Assembly: GCA_020633995.1 (NCBI GenBank)
Contig: JACKCO010000003.1
Coordinates: 1 to 64,000 of the forward strand
DNA length: 64,000 bases
DNA from: Campylobacterota bacterium
GTDB taxonomy: Bacteria; Babelota; Babeliae; Babelales; RVW-14
Reading direction: 5' to 3'
Of this stretch, positions 53,501 through 61,448 are shown piece by piece. How positions within the stretch are numbered: the first letter of the stretch is position 1; the number at the start of each line of letters is the position of its first letter. The translations under genes were made by a program, and so were the position numbers. The notes beneath the pieces are model-generated. The model was given only the letters and a program-made list of their open reading frames with translations. It did not search any database and was not told the DNA's origin.

Positions 53501-56500
53501 TATTAATGATGTCAGACAAGCACTTAATGATGGCGCAAATATTGAGGCAAAACGTAATGATATGCCTGCTCTTTACTATGCCGTCAGCATTGCACGCAAC
53601 AAATTCCAAAACAACCAAGACCACACGGGCATGGATGCAATCATCAGTGAACTGATAACGCGGGGTGCAGACGTTGATGCAATGGAGCGTGGCTCTGGTT
53701 ATTCAGAACCATACTTAATGAAAGTCGACGACAGTTACGGAATCGTCCGAGAAGGCCCTATTGGTGCCGCTCCAAGCACACTCGCCCTATTGCTTAATCG
53801 GACCACAATAATCAACACATTCTTTCAAGGTTCATTCTTAATCAATTTCGTTCGAAAAAATGAAACCCTTTATACCTCCGCCCAAATCGAACAAATTTAT
53901 GATCTCATTTTTGCTTCAAGCGTTAGTCCAGCAGCCGACTTCAACCTTTCTGGCATGTTCGGAAGAACAGCGCTTCATCAAGCCTTCACAGACAGAAGCG
54001 TAATAAACGTCAGAAAACTAATAGAAAAAGGTGCCGACATAAACTACGCACTTGGTCACGGCAGAGGTCTACCATCCGTACTTGATCTTTACAACCAAGA
54101 CCGTCAAAGCACTGACCCTGTTGTGCAAGCATTTATTAAAGCTGTTGCTCAATATTTCCCAGCACCACCAAGAGCCCAAGCAGAACTTGATCGTGATCTA
54201 ATCGGGGCATTACAACAAAATAATCTTACAGATGTCAGACAAGCATTTTCTGATGGCGCAACTATACAGGCAACCGATGGTGATGGTTCAGGTGTTGTTA
54301 TCAATGCAATCAGAGGTATTGTTCTTAAAGTCATTAACAATGACGCTAGCGATAACCAAGTACTTCGAGAAGTTCTTGATCGTGGAGGCCGTCCTAATGA
54401 ACTCGAAGCTGGTAGCAACTACTCACCACTCATGCGTGCTCTAGGCGCACCCGCTAGCACATTTCAAATACTCCTTGACGAACAAGCTAACATTGATTAT
54501 CAACTCCCAGCTAGTGCAAGAAGCCAAGCAGGCATGAATATCATGCACATGATGTTTGAAGGCAGCGAATACTATGGCGATAGAGAGACAGATGAATTAG
54601 CTGTCTTTGATCTCCTTGTTGCTCGTGGTGCGCAAGTTAACGTTCTTAATGGCCGGGGCGAAACACCTCTGCACTTAGTGTTCAAGATGAATATGGATTT
54701 GTATCCTAACAGACGCCAAATAATTTTTGACAGACTTATCGCAGCTGGTGCCGACATTAATCTCAAAGCATCTGGCGGACAGTCCGTTGCTGATCTGTAC
54801 AACGCTGACCGACAAGCCGGACGTAGAACAGATTTCTTAGACTCAATCGCGCAACATTTCCCTGCAAGCCGCGGCTCGAGGGGCGTCCCTGGAGGAGGTG
54901 GGCCACAAGCAGCTGCTAACTTTGCATGGACGGCAACCAACGGCAGTGGCTGGAGCTTAAGTGACGATGATGCGCCAACAGTCACTGACGTTCACAACAC
55001 GCGCTATGACAAACTTGATGGAACAAGCCTTGACATAAGCGATTATGGAGGTGGCAATAAAAGAATTATTTATACAACAGATGCAGGTAATGACGTTGAT
55101 CTGACTGACTCACGAAACAACCCTGGGCTGGTAAATTTATTTGTTATTACCGATACTGACACGTACGCAAAAAAAGTCTGGGGTCAAAATAATAAAGGAC
55201 AGATTTTTGCTCGACATGGTATCACTCAATCTAATCCACAGGGTACCGGTTGGATCATGCTTGGCACCTTTGAACCAGGCTCCTTGCAAGTCAGAACGGT
55301 CAACGGTGATCAACTATTTAGTGCAAATTATGTTAGAGCATCACGTGCGGATTGGCGCTCACCTCTAGTACTTACACAAATTGCAAACCCTCCCGTCATC
55401 GTTGCCGAAACAGGACGATCAACACAAGCAGACTGGGTCGACATACAAACATATAAGAGTTCAAACGAAATAAAACTTTATCCAATAAAATACTGGCAAA
55501 TAAGTAGTGATGCAGGACCCTACCGTGATGCTTGGCAAATACCTGCAACAGGTAGTCACCAAATAACGTTTACCTCAAATACACCTCGATGCTTGCTTCA
55601 TTTTGTGGAAGAAAAATTTCAACTAAATAAACAATATCTGATCAGCTCACTTGGATATGGCCAAGACGCTGGAAACATAAGAAAACTAGACAGTGGTTAC
55701 ATAGACAATGACTTTACTGCAGACGTCAGACTCCACACCCCATCAGGACAAAACGAATATAAATTTTGGATTCAAATTTTGCGACAAAACAATTCGCTTG
55801 AAATTGTTTTTGGTCAAGGTGAAAATCCTGGAGACATCAATGAAGTAATCGGCCGTAGTACCGATAATAATCCACTCAATATTAGACACTTCTTCTTTGA
55901 AGGACCCACACCACTAACGAATGATATTTACCACTACACAAATATTGCCGTCGAACCTGTAACAACTCCTACACCGTCCACACAAACAACAGCTACAAAC
56001 TTCGTTTGGACTGGAGCTGACGGTAGTGGTTGGAGACTTGGCGACACACTAGGATCAGACGGAGAACGAAACATTATATATCGTACTACCGCTGGCAACG
56101 AAATTGATGTTACCAATAATTTGGCAAGAATGGGCACAGGACTCAAAAGCCTATTTGTTGTTAATGATGGACAAACTGTCTGGGGGCAAAAAGCTGATGG
56201 TAAAATTTTTGCACGCTTTGATATAGCCAGTCAAAAACCTGAGGGTTCAGCATGGGGGGGACTGGGTGAACAGTTTGAGCCTGATTCTTTAGCGCGCGAC
56301 ACTATTAATGGTAACGATGTATTTGTTGCACGTTATAATGGCATCGATATGGTCGCAGAAGCTGGAACAAGTTTTCATCCTGGTTGGGTAGAACGAACAA
56401 ACTATCAAAATCAAAATACAGTCACAGTATATCCAATCGGACACGTTTACAAAACAACCGAAGCTCCGTACCGCTGGCAACTTTCAACTCGAGCTAGAAG

Positions 56501-57506
56501 TTTTATAACATTTACGTCAAGTAGTCCACGATGCTTCGTCAGTTTTTGCGATCAACAGCAGGCAACCCTCACCAGATATCAAATAGACATAAACAGCTTT
56601 GAGCAAGGCGTAAACAAAATATACATTACCAAGACACGTGCACCGGGGCAAATACCAACATTTCTTGCCATTGTAGATGGAGGCAACACCCAACTGACTG
56701 GCCCGCAAAACTATTGGGCTGGAGCAATTGTAAAAAGAAACTCAGTCGAGCTCGTCGTCGGACAAGGCAATAATCCCGGCGATCCAAGCGAGGTAATTGC
56801 ACATACAACTGATGATGACAATCCGTACACAAACGTCAGGTACATCTCATTTGGACTACCTCCACTTAGCACAACGCCGATAACCTTTAGTAATATTTCT
56901 GAATACATAAGCCCTCGCGCAATTAATTTTTCACAAACTGGCCCACTCAGCAGCTATACCTATCAACTGCCTGCTCCAGGCGAACGCCCAGGCTTTGCAC
57001 CTTATCAATGGGAACTAACAGGCAATGTTGTAACGCTCTCTTTTGAAACAGATCAACCAAGCGTTCGAGTTAATCTTTCTCCAGACCAAACTGATGATCA
57101 AATATATCAAGTACAACTCCCTGGTGCAGGGCCTACCGATGCTGCAAGCATTATAAAATATGACGTTAATGCACCAAGTAATCCCGTCGCTATGTTATTT
57201 GGCCCCCGACAAGTAGGCCACATGACTCCAGCAGAAGTGTCTTCTGGAAATGCAAAATACTGGATACGAATTGCAAAAAGCTCCGGCAGCATAGACATTC
57301 GTGTTGGCAAGGGTGACGCTGGCCGTGGAGAATTTATGAGCGGTACCGATACTGACAACCCATTCGATGTAAACTGGGCTGCACTTGCCGGCTACGGGGC
57401 AAGGACAAACTTTACCAACATAGAACTTACTGAAATTACAAGAGGTAGAGGATCAACAGTCAGAGGCGGCATTCCACTAAGAGGTGGCACCCAACTCGGT
57501 ATATAA
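47598..57506 (+). CDS. Giant exported ankyrin / tectonin / beta-sandwich protein
   Basis: A 3302-residue protein with a signal peptide (FSSILLLLFGFLYLPTTVFA). Residues about 34-1174 and 1462-2424 are ankyrin repeats (DxRQALxxGAxIEAxxxxG, LLxxGADVNxQ), grouped in blocks that end with the phrase SVRELYQDLVAQG-FLKAIAQHFP. Between and after them are three tectonin-like repeats (near 1177, 2507 and 2844; VWGQ-G-IYARLGIT-S-PQGTxW). Each is followed by a beta-sandwich resembling the Methyltransf_FA (farnesoic-acid methyltransferase-like) domain, and a fourth sandwich closes the protein (LxLIIGQGNNPGDSNEIIA; final copy IDIRVGKGDAG). The ATG at 47598 has AAGGGG ahead. The whole reads as a surface or secreted binding protein. 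No protease, transferase or toxin domain is seen. Confidence 0.88.
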   Translation: MLHTGQKTRFSSILLLLFGFLYLPTTVFAQEELNENLLTAVVRQRLSGVQQALRAGADVNASNRIGSALVNAAFLGGDDIVLELLNAGANASAAESGTNISVLAHAFTAVLPVSTLERILQAGADVNMQNTINGSSVMHLVMRYGQNYYGDNKDAVLTAILAQNPNLNIFDNQGKTPLHIAFENENAGDFATLISNGADVNAKAQTGQSVRELYDALIQQGSTTLTPSTQQFLKAIAQDMTRQAPGRPQKTPEELSQDLLTAINVGDLNLVRQALDDGADVQTSDRFGSALFNAILSPNRSDNIITEIINRGADTNARRPRSEESALMLSLLEGISIDIIRLLLANGADVNYQQSRFFKETALHIAANYPQLNIYPNNNQEIIQLLLNNNANPNVFDRSKSSPLHIAFYNRDIQTFSLLMNNGANLDAKAERGLSVRELYQDLVAQAPADANTQSFLKAIAQHFPSPRTPEELSQDLLQAIEDGNLSDLRQALNAGANIETADSDGTALLNAITSPNMSPDIIAELVNRNANVRAVVPHTQESALMLALLEGLPLATIRLLVENDADPNYQQPSFYRETALHIIANHEQLNIYPNDNNAVLQLLLDNGANPNVFDRSNSTPLHIAFYNRSAQTFSALVTGGADLDQKAGRNLSVRELYQDLVAQGPRRPQEQGFLKAIASHFQAQAPQAVQKTQAELDQALLDAINAVNINDVRQALSDGANIEAKRNDMPALYYAVSIARSKFQNNQDHTGMDAIISELITRGADVDAMERGSGYSEPYLMKVDDSYGIVREGPIGAAPSTLALLLNRTTIINTFFQGSFLINFVRKNETLYTSAQIEQIYDLIFASSVSPAASLNLSDNSGITALHQAFRNRSVINVRKLIEKGADINYAVGQGRIPPVLDLYNQDRQSTDPAVQTFIKAVAQYFPAPQRTQAEVNKELLDAITRNDLNTVTDLFAGTPAPETETTNNVGTALANAVTQAVARNEQGRSVATLNQIIQLLIDNRANVNAVHPTSQKSIFLLAFGAPESTLKKLVDAGADVSYQKPQRPGNTFLHELVKRGVVQYSFYDFPLITDRPNRANVKAFYETELGKVYKLLFDNNVNVNVQNQNTPPETPLSIAIDRRSPLIFEELLAYGGQVGQVERDLYDEYRRDGIATSFLDMIASHFPAPQDAPTGWHVDNGRAMYNDVDATGLAPGFARIEVASDGRVWGQGTDSRIYARLGITSSSPQGTRWHEVGRNIDANSLVIKTVGGDEVFGATHNNTNIVAEAGKNMQPGWTEESNYKNTSSFTYPPVTYITESKTGPYRWQLTTNDRSVIAFTSDQMACRVNLATDAYNTENRYEIFLNTYYLNRYVNIIMKYTAGRGSPEQLMMTDSNPNSSGPHNLWIAPIVSNNTLQLIIGQGNNPGDSNEIIARVTDDNNPHTNARYFALTGEVNSQPTRFTNIRQVTTTSPLDFSPVVPAGPDELFNAIDAGDLAAVRQALDRGVDIEAKRNGTPALYYAVNIARDKFQNNQPYNDVENIIRELLSQGADPDAVDNASSGIREPFIVKTTDSTITVGLPGGVLGAAPSTVELLVDAVSDINVTDSTNQRNSFMTNFIQKGEDLYTPAQIQEIYNILFDSSIVNPAPSLEITGRFGRTTLLHTAFFNGKTVHFLQLMSHGADVNATNAQNMSVLDLYRDYRVQGRETAFLDSIAQHFPAPQRTQAEVNKELLDAITRNDLNTVTDLFAGTPAPETETTNNVGTALANAVAQAVARNEQGRSVTTLNQIIQLLIDNRANVNAVHPTSQKSIFLLAFGAPESTLKKLVDAGADVSYQQPQRPGNTFLHELVKRGAVQYSFSDPSLLSNPTSDANLKAFYQTELGKIYRLLFSNNVAINTQNQNTPPETPLSIAIEKRSPLIFDELLANGGQIGQVERDMYQDYRTNNISTAFLDIIASHFQAQAPQTGQKTQAELDQALLDAINAANINDVRQALNDGANIEAKRNDMPALYYAVSIARNKFQNNQDHTGMDAIISELITRGADVDAMERGSGYSEPYLMKVDDSYGIVREGPIGAAPSTLALLLNRTTIINTFFQGSFLINFVRKNETLYTSAQIEQIYDLIFASSVSPAADFNLSGMFGRTALHQAFTDRSVINVRKLIEKGADINYALGHGRGLPSVLDLYNQDRQSTDPVVQAFIKAVAQYFPAPPRAQAELDRDLIGALQQNNLTDVRQAFSDGATIQATDGDGSGVVINAIRGIVLKVINNDASDNQVLREVLDRGGRPNELEAGSNYSPLMRALGAPASTFQILLDEQANIDYQLPASARSQAGMNIMHMMFEGSEYYGDRETDELAVFDLLVARGAQVNVLNGRGETPLHLVFKMNMDLYPNRRQIIFDRLIAAGADINLKASGGQSVADLYNADRQAGRRTDFLDSIAQHFPASRGSRGVPGGGGPQAAANFAWTATNGSGWSLSDDDAPTVTDVHNTRYDKLDGTSLDISDYGGGNKRIIYTTDAGNDVDLTDSRNNPGLVNLFVITDTDTYAKKVWGQNNKGQIFARHGITQSNPQGTGWIMLGTFEPGSLQVRTVNGDQLFSANYVRASRADWRSPLVLTQIANPPVIVAETGRSTQADWVDIQTYKSSNEIKLYPIKYWQISSDAGPYRDAWQIPATGSHQITFTSNTPRCLLHFVEEKFQLNKQYLISSLGYGQDAGNIRKLDSGYIDNDFTADVRLHTPSGQNEYKFWIQILRQNNSLEIVFGQGENPGDINEVIGRSTDNNPLNIRHFFFEGPTPLTNDIYHYTNIAVEPVTTPTPSTQTTATNFVWTGADGSGWRLGDTLGSDGERNIIYRTTAGNEIDVTNNLARMGTGLKSLFVVNDGQTVWGQKADGKIFARFDIASQKPEGSAWGGLGEQFEPDSLARDTINGNDVFVARYNGIDMVAEAGTSFHPGWVERTNYQNQNTVTVYPIGHVYKTTEAPYRWQLSTRARSFITFTSSSPRCFVSFCDQQQATLTRYQIDINSFEQGVNKIYITKTRAPGQIPTFLAIVDGGNTQLTGPQNYWAGAIVKRNSVELVVGQGNNPGDPSEVIAHTTDDDNPYTNVRYISFGLPPLSTTPITFSNISEYISPRAINFSQTGPLSSYTYQLPAPGERPGFAPYQWELTGNVVTLSFETDQPSVRVNLSPDQTDDQIYQVQLPGAGPTDAASIIKYDVNAPSNPVAMLFGPRQVGHMTPAEVSSGNAKYWIRIAKSSGSIDIRVGKGDAGRGEFMSGTDTDNPFDVNWAALAGYGARTNFTNIELTEITRGRGSTVRGGIPLRGGTQLGI
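49629..50370 (+). repeat. Intragenic duplication A (copy at 53406-54150)
   Basis: From 49629 to 50155 the DNA matches 53406-53932 (offset 3777 bases, a multiple of three) with only a handful of substitutions by eye, including over 200 consecutive identical bases. After that the copies diverge until the end of the ankyrin block. Silent sites are identical too, so the duplication or a gene conversion is recent. Confidence 0.9.
50379..51100 (+). repeat. Intragenic duplication B (copy at 52698-53400)
   Basis: 50379-50765 matches 52698-53084 (offset 2319 bases, a multiple of three) with about eight substitutions by eye. The remainder is a diverged ankyrin block. Order along the gene is A-B, then tectonin and sandwich, then B-A. 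Confidence 0.88.
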
Positions 57507-57549
57507 TATACAACTTATCCTTCAAGTATTTTAATAGAGGAATCAATCT

Positions 57550-60500
57550 ATGAACCATCACGCTATTACGTATAAAAATAATTTGTTGACCATAATAATT
57601 TTATACTTATTTTCAACGTTTATCTGCACACTGCAAGCAAATCAGCAGCTCGGACTTCAGCGGTTCGGGCCAGCGGCAAGTCAATTACTCACCACACGAC
57701 CAATGCCAATGCTGCTCACATATGGAAGTACCATAAAAATAAAAAACTCTGCATTGGTTGATACAACACTACGCAGTTTTGGAAAGGCCTATTATCACAA
57801 CTACAATTCGCCGGGAATAAACAATCCTGACAACAATTTACGTACCTCATACCAAATGAGCGTTGGGGGCTCGCTCTCTTCAGACCAAACTGAGCAAGGC
57901 GCTGACGAATGGAAAATTAAAGCAGCCCATGGTCAAACAAAAAATGATGGTGAGATTGTACAGCATGGTGACGTTATTAGACTCGAGAACGTCAAATACA
58001 AAAAAAATCTTCACTCTCACTGGCTACCAGCAGCAGGTCTTAAATATAATCAAGAAGGTGGTTTTTCTTTCAATAATGATTTTTACCATGATGAGTTTTC
58101 AAATTATTTAACCTCCGCCTTTATCAACGCCAGCCATAAACCTCAAGAGGTAACGCTGTTTGGAAACAACGGGGAAGGCGATGGCAATGACAACTGGACC
58201 ATAGAATATGAAGGTCAGAAGATCAAACTCAAACACGGTGGGGATCGTTACCTATATATTCCCGGTGTTACATTTGGCTATGACGGACAAGATAGCGACA
58301 ATACCCGCAAACTCGAGCTTGTTGTTGCAACCGTCCGGAAACAAGATCTCAAGAATTTTTTGTCTAGTGATGTGTCTTTTGCAGGACTAGCAGAATTTGA
58401 TGTTGAAGTTGTAAGATCAGCAATATTTGCACCTGCCATACAACCTCAACCATTAGCAATACAACCCGGGCTACCACTTGGTCAAATGGAACCATCACCA
58501 GCCATGCTTGAAAAGTTGCTAAAAGCCGCCACTGCTCAGGAAAGACTTACTCCTCAAACATTTACACAGCTCCCATCACTTGGATTTAACATTGCCGGAG
58601 CATGGTACGGCCTGGAAGGCGAACAAAACAATGTTGATATTGGATCAATGTTACAACAATTACTAGTTTTGAACCATCAACTTAGTATCCCTAGTGACCT
58701 TACTAAAGGACTACAATCTGTAGCCTTGGAACCACTCTCTGACCCAGCACCAGGAAAACAAAAAATTCTTGCCTACAATCTACAGGTTGGTGATAAATCT
58801 CTACACTTTAGAAACCCTGAAGGTATTAGCTCTCATCTAAAAACCATCTCCATTAACACAACTCCAGAAGACTTAAAACCTAATGTATCAGCCAGCAACA
58901 TTGCACAAAAGGGTCTTCCTGCTGGATTTCCACCAATGTTTGCTCCAGCACCAATGCAAATTATGTGGGCATGGTATGGAACTGAGCAAAATAACACTGG
59001 CGCGGTAAAAGAAGTTGTTGCAAATTTAGCGCGCTATGGGTTTTTGTATATGCCAGACATTAAAGAAATGTTTAATGACACTGACACAACACCCAAAGAA
59101 CTTGCTATCCATCTGCGTATGAAAAATCAAAGTAACTCATCAGAAACTTTTGATGTACATCTACGAGCCAACAACAACCAACCATTTCTTTTTTATCCTC
59201 TGGGCGACATGTCAGTCACGCTCCAAACAGAACTCAGACAAAGATTTGTTAAAACACTAAGAGATCCAAACTCAACCATGCAGGACATCGCTAATCTTAT
59301 TAATCAAGGTGCTGATGTTAACTCCATCAATCCAACAACAAAAGAATCTGTTCTCATGGAAGCCATTGGCGCAACGCCAGGAAAAATATTTATCCTACTC
59401 AGCCAAGGTGCCGATCAGAACTATCAGCAACCAAACGAACCTAAGAAAACATTTCTCCATCTTTTAGTTGAGCGCGGTTATCAACTCTACCCAGACAGCA
59501 AACAACACGTTGCTGTGTACAAAATGCTACGTGATAATGGCCAATCCCCAACTAATCCCGACATACTTGATGCCAGCGGTAAAACACCACTACACGTAGC
59601 TTTTGAAAATAACCGCGACAAACAATGCAACATACTCTTTGAGTATTTTCGCCCAAGCATTGATGTTAAAGCACCTGAAGGACAGTCTGTACGTGAGCTG
59701 TATGATGGCGCTCGTCAAAATACAGACAATAACGTACCAGAAAGAAACACTTTACTAGAAGCAATTGCCAAGTACATTACTCCACCACTCTCACCTCAAG
59801 TTCAGCTGAACACAAATTTGTTTAATGCCATTTACCGCCATGATCTTGCTGGCGTCAAAAAAGCGCTAGATGACGGCGCTATGGTTGATGCAAGATACTC
59901 GTCAGGAACAGCACTCATGTATGCTATAGAGGGGACTCGTGCTTTTCAAATTCCTCCAAAAAGAACAACTCACATAATGTTTGATATCATTCTAGAACTC
60001 ATAAATCGTGGCGCAGATGTTAACTTAACTCAAGCTCCCCATGATGATTCTATTTTAATGTTATGTATCAAAAAAGGTATGCCCACAAACATCATCAGCT
60101 CTATCATCAACCATGGTGCAAACATTGACTACATACATAACATTGGAATAAACAACACTGCACTCCATACGCTCCTTTCACTTGAGGAAGTTGAAACCAG
60201 CTATGGACGTGGAAATAATAGAAGCGTAAGTTACATAGACATTTATGAAGATGGTGATGAATACGTTGGCCGCGTCAACGATATACTCAACACCTTACTC
60301 GCCAATAATGCACAACCAAACATTTATAATAGGTATAACCAAACACCACTTAAACTTGCTTTCGACGTTGAAAACGCAACAGCATGCAACGCCCTGGTTG
60401 ACGCAGGAGCCCGTATTGACGATCCTGTTGGCTTTGACGGCCGCAGCATGCGTGATCTTTTCCAAGCTTTACCAAACAGCGAATTTAAATTAGATATTGC

Positions 60501-61188
60501 TAAAACTTTTGGTCGTCCAGCAGAGACGCAATCTCCAGAGCGCCGCCTATTAAATGGAATATTGGCAAGCAACATTAGACTCGTCAGACAGGCAATTGCT
60601 GATGAAGCTGACATTAACACTCAAACGCATACTGGCCTTTCAGCATTGCAAGAATCACTTCGCGTTGCAGGCAACCTACATCGCCTTGGCAGATCTGACA
60701 CTCAAGCAAAAGATATCGTTGCAGAAATTTTAAATAATGACCCAACACTGCCCGATGACATCGTAATAAACGGCGTCAAACTTGGAGCAAGTACTGATGT
60801 ACTACACCTTCTCCTTGCAAGTGGTGCTGACATCGATGCACAGCCAAGTGCCTTTCCCAATACCGCGCTCATACACTTGATCAGTGACGGCTTACGCGTA
60901 TACTCACGTGAACAAAAAGATGACATTCTTGATTGGTTTTTTGAAAACGATGCAAATCCAGATCTGATCAACAACCAAGGAGTCACTGCACTACACGCAG
61001 CACTCTTCAATCGAAATGTGCAAGATTTTGCCCGCCTTCGTCAAGCAGATGCAGACGTTACTGTCAAAGGCGACGGGGAACAGGCAAAATCAGTTAAAGA
61101 CTACTATGATATGATTAAGAACTCTTCTAACAAGGCCTGGAGGGACTTTGCTCAAGCAATTGCAGAATACATGCCACCACAAAACTAA
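57550..61188 (+). CDS. Exported MIR-domain plus ankyrin protein
   Basis: A 1212-residue protein with a signal sequence (NLLTIIILYLFSTFICTLQA). Residues about 64-264 look like MIR repeats, the beta-trefoil of protein mannosyltransferases and IP3/ryanodine receptors: HGDVIRLENV, KNLHSHWLP, QEVTLFGNNGEGDGNDNWTIE. Two Trp-Tyr-Gly repeats follow (AWYGLEGEQNN near 350, AWYGTEQNN near 474, the latter with YGFLYMP...IHLRM...FLFYPLGD). Residues about 574-1207 are ankyrin repeats with the same SVRELYDGARQ spacer as the giant protein upstream. It lies 43 bases after that gene and shares its layout, so the two are likely co-expressed and related in use. No enzyme domain is seen. Confidence 0.82.
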   Translation: MNHHAITYKNNLLTIIILYLFSTFICTLQANQQLGLQRFGPAASQLLTTRPMPMLLTYGSTIKIKNSALVDTTLRSFGKAYYHNYNSPGINNPDNNLRTSYQMSVGGSLSSDQTEQGADEWKIKAAHGQTKNDGEIVQHGDVIRLENVKYKKNLHSHWLPAAGLKYNQEGGFSFNNDFYHDEFSNYLTSAFINASHKPQEVTLFGNNGEGDGNDNWTIEYEGQKIKLKHGGDRYLYIPGVTFGYDGQDSDNTRKLELVVATVRKQDLKNFLSSDVSFAGLAEFDVEVVRSAIFAPAIQPQPLAIQPGLPLGQMEPSPAMLEKLLKAATAQERLTPQTFTQLPSLGFNIAGAWYGLEGEQNNVDIGSMLQQLLVLNHQLSIPSDLTKGLQSVALEPLSDPAPGKQKILAYNLQVGDKSLHFRNPEGISSHLKTISINTTPEDLKPNVSASNIAQKGLPAGFPPMFAPAPMQIMWAWYGTEQNNTGAVKEVVANLARYGFLYMPDIKEMFNDTDTTPKELAIHLRMKNQSNSSETFDVHLRANNNQPFLFYPLGDMSVTLQTELRQRFVKTLRDPNSTMQDIANLINQGADVNSINPTTKESVLMEAIGATPGKIFILLSQGADQNYQQPNEPKKTFLHLLVERGYQLYPDSKQHVAVYKMLRDNGQSPTNPDILDASGKTPLHVAFENNRDKQCNILFEYFRPSIDVKAPEGQSVRELYDGARQNTDNNVPERNTLLEAIAKYITPPLSPQVQLNTNLFNAIYRHDLAGVKKALDDGAMVDARYSSGTALMYAIEGTRAFQIPPKRTTHIMFDIILELINRGADVNLTQAPHDDSILMLCIKKGMPTNIISSIINHGANIDYIHNIGINNTALHTLLSLEEVETSYGRGNNRSVSYIDIYEDGDEYVGRVNDILNTLLANNAQPNIYNRYNQTPLKLAFDVENATACNALVDAGARIDDPVGFDGRSMRDLFQALPNSEFKLDIAKTFGRPAETQSPERRLLNGILASNIRLVRQAIADEADINTQTHTGLSALQESLRVAGNLHRLGRSDTQAKDIVAEILNNDPTLPDDIVINGVKLGASTDVLHLLLASGADIDAQPSAFPNTALIHLISDGLRVYSREQKDDILDWFFENDANPDLINNQGVTALHAALFNRNVQDFARLRQADADVTVKGDGEQAKSVKDYYDMIKNSSNKAWRDFAQAIAEYMPPQN

Positions 61189-61215
61189 ATCGCCACCTTA
61201 AACGCCAGAGTACAT

Positions 61216-61252
61216 AAAGGGCGGGATGGATTGATCCATCCCGCCCTTTATA
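61216..61252 (+). terminator. Terminator after the MIR-ankyrin gene
   Basis: Perfect 15-base palindrome AAAGGGCGGGATGGA / TCCATCCCGCCCTTT around TTGA. The T tract is short (TTTATAATTT). Confidence 0.88.
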
Positions 61253-61448
61253 ATTTGTCATAACCAGCATACTGCATCGCAGTGTCTCAATTCCCCAATT
61301 TTTAAAAAACCCTTTATTTTTCCATATTATTTCCATATTGAAATATTGACTTACATTTGTCAATGCATGTTATTATATATGTATAGTTATTAAAATTCAT
61401 ATTTTGATATAAAATTTATGCGTAAATCTTATGAAAAAGGAGAAGCAA

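Noticed and set aside
49629..54150. CRISPR-like or transposon-related repeats
   Set aside because: The repeats are long, in-frame coding duplications within one ankyrin protein, without short regular spacers or transposase genes.
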